Source of the DNA: JAIOSM01 sp964593725
GTDB taxonomy: Bacteria; Desulfobacterota; Desulfobacteria; Desulfobacterales; Desulfobacteraceae
Reading direction: 5' to 3'
NCBI GenBank assembly: GCA_964593725.1
Contig: CAZQJS010000011.1
Coordinates: forward strand, 16,211 to 80,210
DNA length: 64,000 bases
Positions within the stretch are counted from its first letter, which is position 1; every line of letters starts with the position of its first letter. The notes under the pieces are model-generated. The model made no database searches. It was not told the origin of the DNA and saw only the letters and a list, made by a program, of their open reading frames with translations. The position numbers were made by a program, and so were the translations under genes. This document shows, piece after piece, positions 8,636-17,420 of this stretch.

Positions 8636-9808
8636 TTATTCAGCAATAAAGCCGTCAATCAAATGCTTATAGTTTTTAATATAGATTTCTTCAGAAAATT
8701 TCTCTCTAACAGATATAAGGCCATTATTTATTAACTTTTCTGCATAGTTTCCATCTGTTAATATTTTTTTTATGCTCTGTGCAAGCTCTTCTATATCTTC
8801 TTTTTTAAACAGGATACCGTTAACTCCGTCCTGAATAACCGCTGGAACACCACCGACATTGGATGCAATCACTGGCTTACCGCTTGCGAGTGCCTCCAAT
8901 AATACTCTTCCCATTGCCTCGGTTCTGGAAGCTAATACATATAAAGAACAGTTCAAAAAAAAGGGAATAATATCCATATAGGAAACAGGCTCTAAAAGCT
9001 CAATCATTTTATTCTCTTTTGCAAGTTCTTCAAAATATTTTCTTCCTTTCGGGCACCACCCAATAATTTTAAGGCCATGCCCTGGGAAATCTTTTGAAAC
9101 AATATTGAAAGCTTTTATTAAAATATCAACCCCTTTTAAATACCAGGGATACCCCACAAGAAGAATATATTTTTTATCATGTTTTTCATGGTTTAAAAAG
9201 TATGAGACAGGGACAAAATCAGAAAAACTCTTTATGGAAAATCTATCAAGTTTGTTTTTTCTAAATAAAAAATCAAGCTGACCAGGATATAAAAGTTTAA
9301 TACTGCCTGCATGTTTTAATACAAACTTCATAAAAACTTTTATAAAACCTGTTTTAATTTTGTTCAATCGATCTTTTCTGACAGTATTAAAATCATCATA
9401 CTTAAAGGCAACGTTGAAATCACCATTTACTTCTATTATTGATTGAGCACTTGTTAATTTTGAAATAATAATTGCACAAAGCCCGGTCATAAGCGGGTTG
9501 TTAGATATTATAACTTTATATCTCCAATGTTTTATATGATATTGATATAATGCCTTTGAAACTGTATTGAATAAAAAAAGTAAATTTCTCATAAATGAAT
9601 TTTTATAATGGTACGGGAACGGGATCAGGGTAAAATCATCTATTACTTCAGTTTCACGTAACCCTGTAATTTCGGCGCTTTTAGAATTTACAGGAGTTAA
9701 AAACATACAGGAAAAATACTTTCTAAAATATGAAAACTTATCCTTTTTATCCCGCCTGTTAAGAGCATAGGGTCCTGATCCCAGAAATAGTATTTTCGGC
9801 TTTTCCAT
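8636..9808 (-). CDS. Family 4 glycosyltransferase
   Basis: A 390-residue GT-B glycosyltransferase. The N-terminal half has Lys-Ile-Leu-Phe-Leu-Gly-Ser-Gly and an internal Tyr-Lys-Val-Ile-Ile-Ser-Asn-Asn-Pro. The C-terminal half has Tyr-Ile-Leu-Leu-Val-Gly-Tyr-Pro, then Ser-Arg-Thr-Glu-Ala-Met-Gly-Arg-Val-Leu-Leu-Glu (the EX7E motif) and Gly-Lys-Pro-Val-Ile-Ala-Ser-Asn-Val-Gly-Gly-Val-Pro. Length and motif order are normal for the family. It lies between the flippase and the ligase/polymerase-like gene and likely adds a sugar in the repeat unit. Confidence 0.85.
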   Translation of the reverse strand: MEKPKILFLGSGPYALNRRDKKDKFSYFRKYFSCMFLTPVNSKSAEITGLRETEVIDDFTLIPFPYHYKNSFMRNLLFLFNTVSKALYQYHIKHWRYKVIISNNPLMTGLCAIIISKLTSAQSIIEVNGDFNVAFKYDDFNTVRKDRLNKIKTGFIKVFMKFVLKHAGSIKLLYPGQLDFLFRKNKLDRFSIKSFSDFVPVSYFLNHEKHDKKYILLVGYPWYLKGVDILIKAFNIVSKDFPGHGLKIIGWCPKGRKYFEELAKENKMIELLEPVSYMDIIPFFLNCSLYVLASRTEAMGRVLLEALASGKPVIASNVGGVPAVIQDGVNGILFKKEDIEELAQSIKKILTDGNYAEKLINNGLISVREKFSEEIYIKNYKHLIDGFIAE

Positions 9809-9818
9809 GTCTAAACTT

Positions 9819-11270
9819 TCATTTTTTAAAAAGTATCTTACAGCTTAGTTTTAAAAATTTCCTGTCAAAGACAAGCAGGAAACCAATGTAACTCAACCCG
9901 CCTAGTATAATTTCAATACAGAGAATTTCCCATGTCGTAATATTACAGCAGGAATTATTAGAAATTGCTTTTTTAAACAAAACAATTACAAGTATCATGA
10001 CAAGGGTTGCAAGCATTGGCAGGGATATTGTTTTCAGATATTTAACAATACTTATATCAATTTTAATCAAGGTAATAATAATAAAACATGTGCAAAGAAG
10101 TGGAAACAATGTCAGCCAGGGAATCAGTATGGCTTTAAGCCCATGCTGAACAGCAAAATAAAAGGAGACAGACATCACACCTGCACATATTCCATTATAG
10201 TACATACTCCAGAGCGGTCTGCCCTGTGCATTATGCACATGATTATTGATTGCAGTGATGGCCAGGAATATCTGGGATATACATAACATCTTAAAGATAA
10301 AAATTATTGGGACCCATTTTTCATCCAGCAGAACTTTTATTAATTCTTCACCAGCAATGTATCCTCCTGCAAAAAGAGGAAGAACCAACATGGCAATGAT
10401 TTTATTAGTATTAAGATAAAACCTGTTAAAACTTTCCTTATCTTGCTGCAGTTCAGAAAAAGCTGAATAGGAAACCTGCATTACAAGGGAAACTATCTTC
10501 TCAGTCGGTATTTTCGCTAAAAACATTGCAAAACTGTAAAAACCAAGTGTGCCTGTTGACCATGCAATGGCAGCAAAAAACTGATCGGATTTTTCAAAAA
10601 GGTATCTGAAAGTCCTGGCAAGCGCAATAAGAATACCAAAATTCAGATAAGATTTTATATCATGAAGGCGTAAATAGAATGCAGGTCTCCATCTTTGAAC
10701 ACGGAAAATCAAAACAAGTTTTATAAAACTTCTTATGATATGGCCTGTTAAAAGTGTCCAGGCACCGCCCCCGGCATATGCAATAAAGAGCATAAAAACG
10801 CATGATACCAGAGCAGATGCCATTTCAATGAATCCTATTTTTTTAAAATTGAGTTCCTTTTTCATTAGGTTAAAAGGAACTATCATAAGGCCGTTTAAAA
10901 TAAAAATAATGGACACTGCTTTTGTTAATGGAATTACGCCGGGCTCATTAAAGATCAAGGCAGTAAAATAGGCAAACACAAAACAAAATAATGCAAAAAT
11001 AATACTTAAAATAAAAGTGAACCAGAAAACCGATGAAAGTTCTTTCTCAGTAGGATTACGCCTCTGTATAACGGCAGCACCAAATCCAAGCTCACTGAAC
11101 AGGGCTGCATACCCTGTAAAAACAGTTGCCATTTCCATAAGCCCGTAATCTCCAGGCACAAGTATTCTTGCGATTACAATGGTGCTGGCCCAGGAAAATA
11201 TCTGAGTTATTAATTTAAAAACTGCAAGCCATGAAGCCTGCTGAAAAACCTTTTGGGATAAGGTGATCAA
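9819..11270 (-). CDS. Wzx-type oligosaccharide flippase (MOP superfamily)
   Basis: A 483-residue membrane protein with about 13-14 predicted helices. It opens with a Ser-Gln-Lys-Val-Phe-Gln-Gln-Ala-Ser-Trp stretch and the pattern Ile-Ala-Arg-Ile-Leu-x-Pro-x-Asp-Tyr-Gly-Leu-x-Glu-Met-Ala, typical of the WzxC/lipopolysaccharide biosynthesis group of MOP exporters. It should turn undecaprenyl-pyrophosphate-linked repeat units from the cytoplasmic to the periplasmic face. The stop overlaps no neighbour, but its start codon region overlaps the end of the preceding methyltransferase/kinase-like gene by 4 bases (11267-11270), implying translational coupling. Confidence 0.85.
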   Translation of the reverse strand: MITLSQKVFQQASWLAVFKLITQIFSWASTIVIARILVPGDYGLMEMATVFTGYAALFSELGFGAAVIQRRNPTEKELSSVFWFTFILSIIFALFCFVFAYFTALIFNEPGVIPLTKAVSIIFILNGLMIVPFNLMKKELNFKKIGFIEMASALVSCVFMLFIAYAGGGAWTLLTGHIIRSFIKLVLIFRVQRWRPAFYLRLHDIKSYLNFGILIALARTFRYLFEKSDQFFAAIAWSTGTLGFYSFAMFLAKIPTEKIVSLVMQVSYSAFSELQQDKESFNRFYLNTNKIIAMLVLPLFAGGYIAGEELIKVLLDEKWVPIIFIFKMLCISQIFLAITAINNHVHNAQGRPLWSMYYNGICAGVMSVSFYFAVQHGLKAILIPWLTLFPLLCTCFIIITLIKIDISIVKYLKTISLPMLATLVMILVIVLFKKAISNNSCCNITTWEILCIEIILGGLSYIGFLLVFDRKFLKLSCKILFKK

Positions 11271-12916
11271 TTTGCAAGTCCCGGTTTAAAAAAAAATTTT
11301 TCCTTTGATTCAAATGCAAAGTGTATCATCCTGCTATGTAAATTTGCATATTCAATGAGTTGATAATCAATTCTGTATTTATTATAAATAAAAAGTAAAA
11401 AATCCATAAATAAGTTAAAAACCATATCCCGGGGCAGGGAAAATTCATGACAGTATTGTATTACCAACCTCCCCATAAGTCTGCTGAATTTATTTTCATC
11501 AAAAAAGGTGTCCACAAATGAATTGAAATAATGAGTTAACAGATTATTGCTCACCCTTTCAGGAAAGTTTCTATACTTAACTGAAAAGAAAAGATGATAA
11601 AGGTCAAAGAGTTGAGGAAACCCTGAAGCAAGCCATTCCCAGTCAATGACACTCCACTTATTTGATGATGTGAAAAAGAGATTTACATCAGTTAAATCAC
11701 CATGCTGAACATGGTTGTAATAACCTTTAAGGCGCGACAAATCGTTGAAATACTCAAAATCCATAAAAAGCCTGTTTTCAAAATAATCCTTAGGAAGCCT
11801 TGGGAGAAACTCTTTTGCATTTTTACTTAAATACTTCTGCATTACAATCTGAAGCGCTGCAATCTCAACGAGTTTTTTTTGTAAGATATCACTATTGCCT
11901 TTTGAATTAATATTTATAGAAGACAGAGGTGTTCCGGGCACAGCAGACTCAATTGATATATTGCAGTTGTTTTGATCAATAAAAAAAATTGGTTCCGGTA
12001 TTTTTATATTGTTTGCAGTAAAAAAAGCTGAATGGCTGGAAAGAACCAAAAGGTTTTCATACTCCTGCCTGATTGCAAAATCCCTGTGATATTTGAAATT
12101 TGATTTTTTTACAACAGCTTTTACTTTGTCATTGTCTTTGACACGATGAAAAACAAGTCCCACCTGCTTACCTGTATACGGTTTTGCAGACCAGATTGTA
12201 TAGATTGGATCCTTTGGGTCTGGATCGAGTTTGTTTTTTATAATCTCTTCAAACTCAAGGATATTATTATTGTTTTTACCGGCAACGACAATCATACCAA
12301 ACATGGGGTTGAATTTTCCTGTAAATGCAGATAATAAATATTTTAACACAGCCTTTGCCGCACTTTTAAAATCTTGCTTTAAAAATATTTCCCTGAATAA
12401 AATTTTATTTACAGGCCTGATACTTTGATGAACAGGGTATATGGTATATGGTTCTGATAATGAAGGAGCTATAAGAAAATATTGTTCTGTTTTATACTTT
12501 GTCTCCCTGTAAAAACTCCATAGATCAATCCTTGATTTTATATTTCTAAAACCTTTTTCAACCGCCACCAGAATAATGCCATCCTTATTTAGATAACCAT
12601 GACATTTTTTAATTAAATGCTTTATTGAATGTGGCTTTGAAACAAAACAATCCGATTCATCAACTATACAGATATCATAATAATTTCTTTTTAACTTACT
12701 TTCATCACAGATATGGACCTTTGAAGATGTCCTGATATGTTCTGAAATTCTCCCTGCAAATGTAATTGATCTCGATTTTATACGATCCAGAGCTTTAATT
12801 GTATGGAAATTATTAGTCCCGAATTTAAGAATCTTTTTTCCTGATAAGGAAGGAACAAGGTTAAGCCAGTTTGTTCTGGAAGGGTCGAGAGGATCCCTTT
12901 GAATAAGATGTGTCAC
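11267..12916 (-). CDS. Two-domain protein: methyltransferase-like N-terminus and APH-like kinase C-terminus
   Basis: A 549-residue protein with two recognisable parts. Residues 1-170 look like a degenerate SAM-methyltransferase fold: Gly-Lys-Lys-Ile-Leu-Lys-Phe-Gly takes the place of the Gly-rich loop, and a Tyr-Asp-Ile-Cys-Ile-Val-Asp strand and an Asn-Lys-Asp-Gly-Ile-Ile-Leu-Val strand follow. The second half carries the phosphotransferase catalytic loop His-Gly-Asp-Leu-Thr-Asp-Val-Asn and the metal motif Val-Ile-Asp-Trp-Glu-Trp of the aminoglycoside/choline kinase family. Kinases of this group in glycan loci phosphorylate sugars or lipid-linked glycans. The loss of the glycine-rich SAM loop suggests the first domain may bind rather than methylate. 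The substrate is unknown. Confidence 0.65.
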   Translation of the reverse strand: MTHLIQRDPLDPSRTNWLNLVPSLSGKKILKFGTNNFHTIKALDRIKSRSITFAGRISEHIRTSSKVHICDESKLKRNYYDICIVDESDCFVSKPHSIKHLIKKCHGYLNKDGIILVAVEKGFRNIKSRIDLWSFYRETKYKTEQYFLIAPSLSEPYTIYPVHQSIRPVNKILFREIFLKQDFKSAAKAVLKYLLSAFTGKFNPMFGMIVVAGKNNNNILEFEEIIKNKLDPDPKDPIYTIWSAKPYTGKQVGLVFHRVKDNDKVKAVVKKSNFKYHRDFAIRQEYENLLVLSSHSAFFTANNIKIPEPIFFIDQNNCNISIESAVPGTPLSSININSKGNSDILQKKLVEIAALQIVMQKYLSKNAKEFLPRLPKDYFENRLFMDFEYFNDLSRLKGYYNHVQHGDLTDVNLFFTSSNKWSVIDWEWLASGFPQLFDLYHLFFSVKYRNFPERVSNNLLTHYFNSFVDTFFDENKFSRLMGRLVIQYCHEFSLPRDMVFNLFMDFLLFIYNKYRIDYQLIEYANLHSRMIHFAFESKEKFFFKPGLAN

Positions 12917-12953
12917 TTGGTTTAAATCCTTTAATATTTGGTCAGTTAATGTT

Positions 12954-14075
12954 TTATTCTTCTCTTAAATACAGCCTTTCATACATTTGTGTCATTATTT
13001 GAGAGCTGAATTTATTCTGGAAAAGCTCAAAGCTGTTGGTAATATATTGTCTTCTTAATACGTCATTGGATAAAAGCTTAATTATCTCCTCTGCCATGGA
13101 ATCAGGATCCATGGCTTTTATTAACGAACCGTTAAAACCATGTTTAATAACACTTGAATTTCCACCCACATCCGTTGCAACTATGGGGCATTTTGCAGCC
13201 ATGGCTTCCAGAAGCACCATGGGCATACCTTCCCACAATGATGGAAGGGTATAAAGGTCAAATATCTGCAATATTTCCGGCATATCAAGCCGAGGGCCGG
13301 GAAAAAAAACACTCTGGCCTATGCCCATAATTTCAGCTTCTTGTTTTAAACTATCTTCAAGGTCTCCCCTGCCTGCAATTACAAGGGCGATGTCAGGAAA
13401 AATTTTTATAATTTCAGGCATTGCACATAAAAGGTATTTAAGCCCTTTCTGCTCTGCAAGTCTTACACCGAGTCCTATAACCGGGTGTTTATTTTTAATG
13501 CCCAGGGACTCCTTTTTTTTGTCTGTGTCAATGGAAATATTATATTTATCACCGTCAATACCATTTGGTATTGTAATTATTTTTTTCCTGCTGATGTGTT
13601 CATACTTGATCAAATTATCAGACGTATGGTCTGACACTCCTGCTATTTTATATACAAAATTGGACATAACCCATTCTGCAAACATATACCGCTTTTTATC
13701 TGGAAAATTCCTTGCATGGTCAGTGTGAATAATTGTTTTGACACGGCTTAAGTGAGCCCCGATGGTCCCGTCAATTAAAGGATGGGTATTATGGGTATGT
13801 ATTACATCAATTCTTTCCTGTTTTAATATTTTTGCAACTTTAAAAAAAGAGAAATAATCTGTACTGCTGGAAGTTTGTTTAATTTTCAAAACTTTTATAC
13901 CCATTTTCTCAATTTCCGGTACAAACTCACCAGATTCACGCAGGCATAGCACGCTGGGCTCAAATTTTTCCCTGTTGATTTTGCTGCATATATTTACGAT
14001 CACCTGCTGAAGGCCTCCAATGGCAAGATCGTGTGTAATATGCATTACACGAATTTTACTTTGTGAATGATTCAT
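12954..14075 (-). CDS. Family 4 glycosyltransferase
   Basis: A 373-residue GT-B enzyme. The N-terminus reads Val-Met-His-Ile-Thr-His-Asp-Leu-Ala-Ile-Gly-Gly-Leu-Gln-Gln, the acceptor loop seen in the Stp2-like sugar transferases of exosortase loci, and His-Thr-His-Asn-Thr-His lies near residue 95. The second half has Val-Ile-Gly-Leu-Gly-Val-Arg-Leu-Ala-Glu-Gln-Lys-Gly, then Glu-Gly-Met-Pro-Met-Val-Leu-Leu-Glu (EX7E) and Val-Ala-Thr-Asp-Val-Gly-Gly. It probably adds one sugar of the repeat unit. It lies 38 bases downstream of nothing shared with the next gene, so coupling is not evident. Confidence 0.85.
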   Translation of the reverse strand: MNHSQSKIRVMHITHDLAIGGLQQVIVNICSKINREKFEPSVLCLRESGEFVPEIEKMGIKVLKIKQTSSSTDYFSFFKVAKILKQERIDVIHTHNTHPLIDGTIGAHLSRVKTIIHTDHARNFPDKKRYMFAEWVMSNFVYKIAGVSDHTSDNLIKYEHISRKKIITIPNGIDGDKYNISIDTDKKKESLGIKNKHPVIGLGVRLAEQKGLKYLLCAMPEIIKIFPDIALVIAGRGDLEDSLKQEAEIMGIGQSVFFPGPRLDMPEILQIFDLYTLPSLWEGMPMVLLEAMAAKCPIVATDVGGNSSVIKHGFNGSLIKAMDPDSMAEEIIKLLSNDVLRRQYITNSFELFQNKFSSQIMTQMYERLYLREE

Positions 14076-14120
14076 TCCTTTCTCTATATTCCTCAGAAGC
14101 CTTAATTATGAAATATTTTG

Positions 14121-15146
14121 TCATACATTTCGCTCTCCCTGGAAAAAACACCATTTGGAAAGATTGAGGGAGTTATTCTCAATCCAGTATAGTTTCATAG
14201 TGTCTTTACTGTTGAAAAAGCGGTATGACTTTATAATGGTTGTCAATTTATGCTGTGATGGTAGTGCAAAATAGATGGCTTTGCATTTTTCCTTTCTTGC
14301 AAGATTAATCAATGCCTTTAACAGTTGTTCCACTATATCCTCTTCCAAAGGAAAAATATCATAAATTGATAATTTATCATCTGACTGATTAAATACTATA
14401 TATCCTGTAAGTTCAGATTCCTTTTTAACATGATATGCTAATATCCTGAAATTGAGTACAGGGTTATTCAGATACCTCCAGTTAATATATGAAGAGCTGT
14501 GATCTCCAAACAGTTTTCCCTTATTTTCTCTATATCTTTTCATAAGATCATCAAAATTGTTATCAGCTTGAAAAACCTCCCTTGTGCTTCCCCTGGATAA
14601 AAGGCAGGATTCCCTGGTTATTATTCTGGAAAGTATTTCAGGAAGATAAGATAAAAGCCCTGCAAAAAATGGAGGCATATATTTTTCTAAATATTTTCCG
14701 ATCTTTATCGGTTTCACATATGTATCGATTTCCATATATTGTTTAAAGCCCAGCCGCCCCACAACATTCATGGATGAAGGATTTGGAATTGTATATATAA
14801 AATCAAAATTATTATCCAATGCATACTTCACAGCACTTTTAAGAAGGCTCATAAACGGGCCGTACACACGATGATCAGCATGTATCATAAGATCACCCAT
14901 AATAACACCATGGAAAATATTCCCGTTATGAAAAATATCTCTTGGCATAAGGCTTACACTTCCAATGAACTCCTGATTTTTTTCAAGCAGGGCAATCAGC
15001 CAGATTGTTTTTCCGGCTCTGTTACCATATAATAACCAGTCAAACCGTTCTGCAGGGGTATTGGGAAGATAATCAGCCCAGAATTTAATGATCTTATCTT
15101 TATATAGTGACGGGTCATCTGTATTAATTATTTTAAATTCTGCCAT
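14121..15146 (-). CDS. GNAT family N-acetyltransferase-like protein
   Basis: A 341-residue protein. The first 170 residues follow the GNAT layout: Glu-Phe-Ile-Gly-Ser-Val-Ser-Leu-Met-Pro on strand 3-4, Met-Gly-Asp-Leu-Met-Ile-His-Ala-Asp-His-Arg at the acetyl-CoA strand, and Pro-Asn-Pro-Ser-Ser-Met-Asn-Val-Val-Gly-Arg-Leu-Gly-Phe near the end of the fold. The second half repeats a similar fold (Leu-Thr-Gly-Tyr-Ile-Val-Phe-Asn), so a tandem GNAT or FemAB-like arrangement is likely. It overlaps the acyltransferase gene upstream by 14 bases. A likely job is N-acetylation of an amino sugar in the repeat unit. Confidence 0.65.
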   Translation of the reverse strand: MAEFKIINTDDPSLYKDKIIKFWADYLPNTPAERFDWLLYGNRAGKTIWLIALLEKNQEFIGSVSLMPRDIFHNGNIFHGVIMGDLMIHADHRVYGPFMSLLKSAVKYALDNNFDFIYTIPNPSSMNVVGRLGFKQYMEIDTYVKPIKIGKYLEKYMPPFFAGLLSYLPEILSRIITRESCLLSRGSTREVFQADNNFDDLMKRYRENKGKLFGDHSSSYINWRYLNNPVLNFRILAYHVKKESELTGYIVFNQSDDKLSIYDIFPLEEDIVEQLLKALINLARKEKCKAIYFALPSQHKLTTIIKSYRFFNSKDTMKLYWIENNSLNLSKWCFFQGERNV

Positions 15147-15741
15147 TTTTTCTTAACACCTTGGAATTAAATATTGACACATCTGGATTTTCACCTTTTA
15201 TATATGCCATTGGATGGCAGCTTAGATAATCAAGCATCTCTTTTCTACCTTTACTGCTTATCCATCGGATATTATACTGTGACTCATGAAATGTACGATA
15301 TTTTTTCTCATCTTTGGCATGCCTTTCAAGATAGTCATCCATACTTGCAACGATCTTTACTGGGTTGCCAACAGCTATGGAGTTGGGTGGTACATCCCTT
15401 GTTACAACAGAATATGCTCCTACAATTGAATTGGGACCTATGGTTACACCAGGCATTACCACGGCTGCAAGTCCAAGCCCTGAGTTTTCTTTAATGGTAA
15501 CCTTTGCAAGCTTTGTAATACCAAGATATCTGAACGGACCTGCTTCATGGGCAAAAATATGGACATCTGGCCCAAAAAAACAATTATCTTCAATGCGTAT
15601 TAAAAAGCAATGGGATGGATCAATATGGATATTCCCTTCAATCTGGATATTTTTTCCCATATCAAGCCCTCTTTTGATCAACATGTTCAAATGTTTCTTT
15701 TTATAATACTGTTTAAGCTTTCCATATAACATATGAAGCAT
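15133..15741 (-). CDS. Left-handed beta-helix acyltransferase (hexapeptide repeat)
   Basis: A 202-residue O-acetyltransferase of the xenobiotic/serine acetyltransferase-like hexapeptide family. Repeated (L/I/V)-G-x4 turns occupy about 30-130, including Asn-Cys-Phe-Phe-Gly-Pro-Asp-Val, the His-Glu-Ala-Gly loop that holds the catalytic histidine, and Val-Met-Pro-Gly-Val-Thr-Ile-Gly-Pro-Asn-Ser-Ile-Val-Gly-Ala. The usual closing motif Ala-Val-Gly-Asn-Pro-Val-Lys-Ile-Val-Ala is at about 122-131. A coiled C-terminal tail follows. It would add acetyl groups to a sugar, which fits the deacetylases and GNAT protein in the same locus. Confidence 0.83.
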   Translation of the reverse strand: MLHMLYGKLKQYYKKKHLNMLIKRGLDMGKNIQIEGNIHIDPSHCFLIRIEDNCFFGPDVHIFAHEAGPFRYLGITKLAKVTIKENSGLGLAAVVMPGVTIGPNSIVGAYSVVTRDVPPNSIAVGNPVKIVASMDDYLERHAKDEKKYRTFHESQYNIRWISSKGRKEMLDYLSCHPMAYIKGENPDVSIFNSKVLRKNGRI

Positions 15742-15777
15742 TTTACTCTCCTTGAATTGATTTGATTTTTTGACTGT

Positions 15778-16530
15778 TTATTCATTGCAGAGTGCGACAA
15801 GATGCAGTGTTCCACTCTTTTTTTGTGCTACAACAGGATCTCTTGATTCAATCTTTGCCCTGGAAAATCCGTAAAAACTAAGCACGGTTTCAATGGGATG
15901 CTTTAATGACCATTTATATTGACCAAGTTTAAAATTTCTTGTATCAAGCACTGCATAAACAATGGTCACATTGTTAAAATATTTCTCTAAAAGCATCTGC
16001 AATTCTCTTTTTCCATAATGGCGTTTATGATCAGGGTTCCTGTTAGGCACATAATCTCCATTGGGGGTGGTGAGTAAAAACAGGCCGTTTTCAGTTAAAA
16101 CCCGTTTGACCTGCCTTAAAAAGGCATGGTCTTCCAAAACATGTTCAATAACTTCAACTGCAACTATAATATCAAACTCATTACTGGAAAATTTTGATCT
16201 GGTCATATCATCAAAAACATAGGATATAATATTGGAACGTCTGGTTGTAATTTTTTTAATAATTTCGCGATTAACCCCCAACTGTTTCATTTTTTGGACT
16301 TTGCTCTGCCTTGGCAGCTCACTTACAACAATATCTGCATTAAGTCCTATTGTATAACTGCTTGTCCTGCCGCCAACATCAAGGACTTTTTTCTTTATTC
16401 TCTTCTGTTTTATACCATGATCATTACCTGGGTTCAGCAATAAATACTGTTTTAAAACAGCAGATATCTGCTGATATAATGGATGCTCAAACCTGTAAAT
16501 CATTCTGTAAAAAAGTTCATAAAATGTCAT
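15778..16530 (-). CDS. SAM-dependent methyltransferase
   Basis: A 250-residue class I methyltransferase. The SAM motif is Val-Leu-Asp-Val-Gly-Gly-Arg-Thr-Ser at about 49-57. The Methyltransf_11/23 region has Phe-Asp-Ile-Ile-Val-Ala-Val-Glu-Val-Ile-Glu-His-Val and then Leu-Leu-Thr-Thr-Pro-Asn-Gly-Asp, with an Asn-Pro-Asp-His-Lys-Arg-His-Tyr motif frequent in glycan-locus methyltransferases. It probably methylates a sugar or a lipid-linked glycan. It is separated by only 24 bases from the SGNH-like lipoprotein gene upstream. Confidence 0.82.
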   Translation of the reverse strand: MTFYELFYRMIYRFEHPLYQQISAVLKQYLLLNPGNDHGIKQKRIKKKVLDVGGRTSSYTIGLNADIVVSELPRQSKVQKMKQLGVNREIIKKITTRRSNIISYVFDDMTRSKFSSNEFDIIVAVEVIEHVLEDHAFLRQVKRVLTENGLFLLTTPNGDYVPNRNPDHKRHYGKRELQMLLEKYFNNVTIVYAVLDTRNFKLGQYKWSLKHPIETVLSFYGFSRAKIESRDPVVAQKKSGTLHLVALCNE

Positions 16531-16554
16531 TGTTACACCTGATTTAATCTTAAT

Positions 16555-17391
16555 TTACAAATTTAAAAGCAATAATAAAAATTGTTCTGCAACGTGTCTT
16601 CTTCCAATTTTATTCAAATGGCCTCCATCATCCGTGTATCCAGGAAAAAGAGAATAAAACACCCTGGATTGTTCAAAAAAGAACTCCCTTGTTCCATCGG
16701 GATGAACCGATTCGATCTCAGCTATATCAAAAACAGGTTCTCTGCCTTTATATTTATCAAGGATATACTGGTTATATATGTTTCTTTTTATGTTATGTTC
16801 ATTGTCAAACAAGCCCTGGCTCTTTCCCAATGCCTTTTTGATTATAGATCCTATGGTATTTTTATTCTGCCTTATCAGAGGTATTGTGGCATGTATAAAA
16901 GTTGTGCCCGGGTATTTCTCTTTTAATATTTCCATGGTGCTTTTATATTTTTCAAAGAGGGCTGACACATCACTATCCTTATCAATATCTACAAAACAGA
17001 ATTTAAAAAGAGCGATATCAGTTTTACTGCCAGCTCCTTTTTCCATATATTCTCTGAAAGCATTAATTTTTGATAAGGGGTCATTATTATGACCTATTTC
17101 AGTATGTGCAAAAACCGGGTTATCAAGATCAGTATCTTTCTTATATTCAATGAGTTTGATATTAATCTCTGGATTATCTTTTATAATATCTCTGATACCG
17201 TCAATGATATTATTTCCAACAGACTGGTGCCCAAAAAATATTTTCTTCTGTGATAATTTCATCAATGTTTTCCCTGACATATCTTTTAACGATTTATAAA
17301 TAATTCTATTCTCCTGCTTTACTGGTTTTCCACAGCCCTGGACTGTGAAAATCAATAAAACAGCTAATCCTGTTTTAAACAGAAAGTTCAT
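16555..17391 (-). CDS. SGNH/GDSL hydrolase-like lipoprotein
   Basis: A 278-residue predicted lipoprotein. The signal peptide ends in the lipobox Val-Gln-Gly-Cys, with Cys20 the lipidated residue, so the protein should be membrane-anchored and face the periplasm. The mature part begins with Lys-Ile-Phe-Phe-Gly-His-Gln-Ser-Val-Gly-Asn-Asn, whose Ser could play the nucleophile of block I, and ends with Asp-Asp-Gly-Gly-His-Leu-Asn, a good match for the Asp-x-x-His pair of block V. Together these suggest an esterase or O-acyltransferase acting on exported polymer. The classical GDSL string itself is absent, so the family call is an inference. Confidence 0.6.
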   Translation of the reverse strand: MNFLFKTGLAVLLIFTVQGCGKPVKQENRIIYKSLKDMSGKTLMKLSQKKIFFGHQSVGNNIIDGIRDIIKDNPEINIKLIEYKKDTDLDNPVFAHTEIGHNNDPLSKINAFREYMEKGAGSKTDIALFKFCFVDIDKDSDVSALFEKYKSTMEILKEKYPGTTFIHATIPLIRQNKNTIGSIIKKALGKSQGLFDNEHNIKRNIYNQYILDKYKGREPVFDIAEIESVHPDGTREFFFEQSRVFYSLFPGYTDDGGHLNKIGRRHVAEQFLLLLLNL

Positions 17392-17420
17392 TTATAATAC
17401 CTCCATATTTCTTTGGCTTA

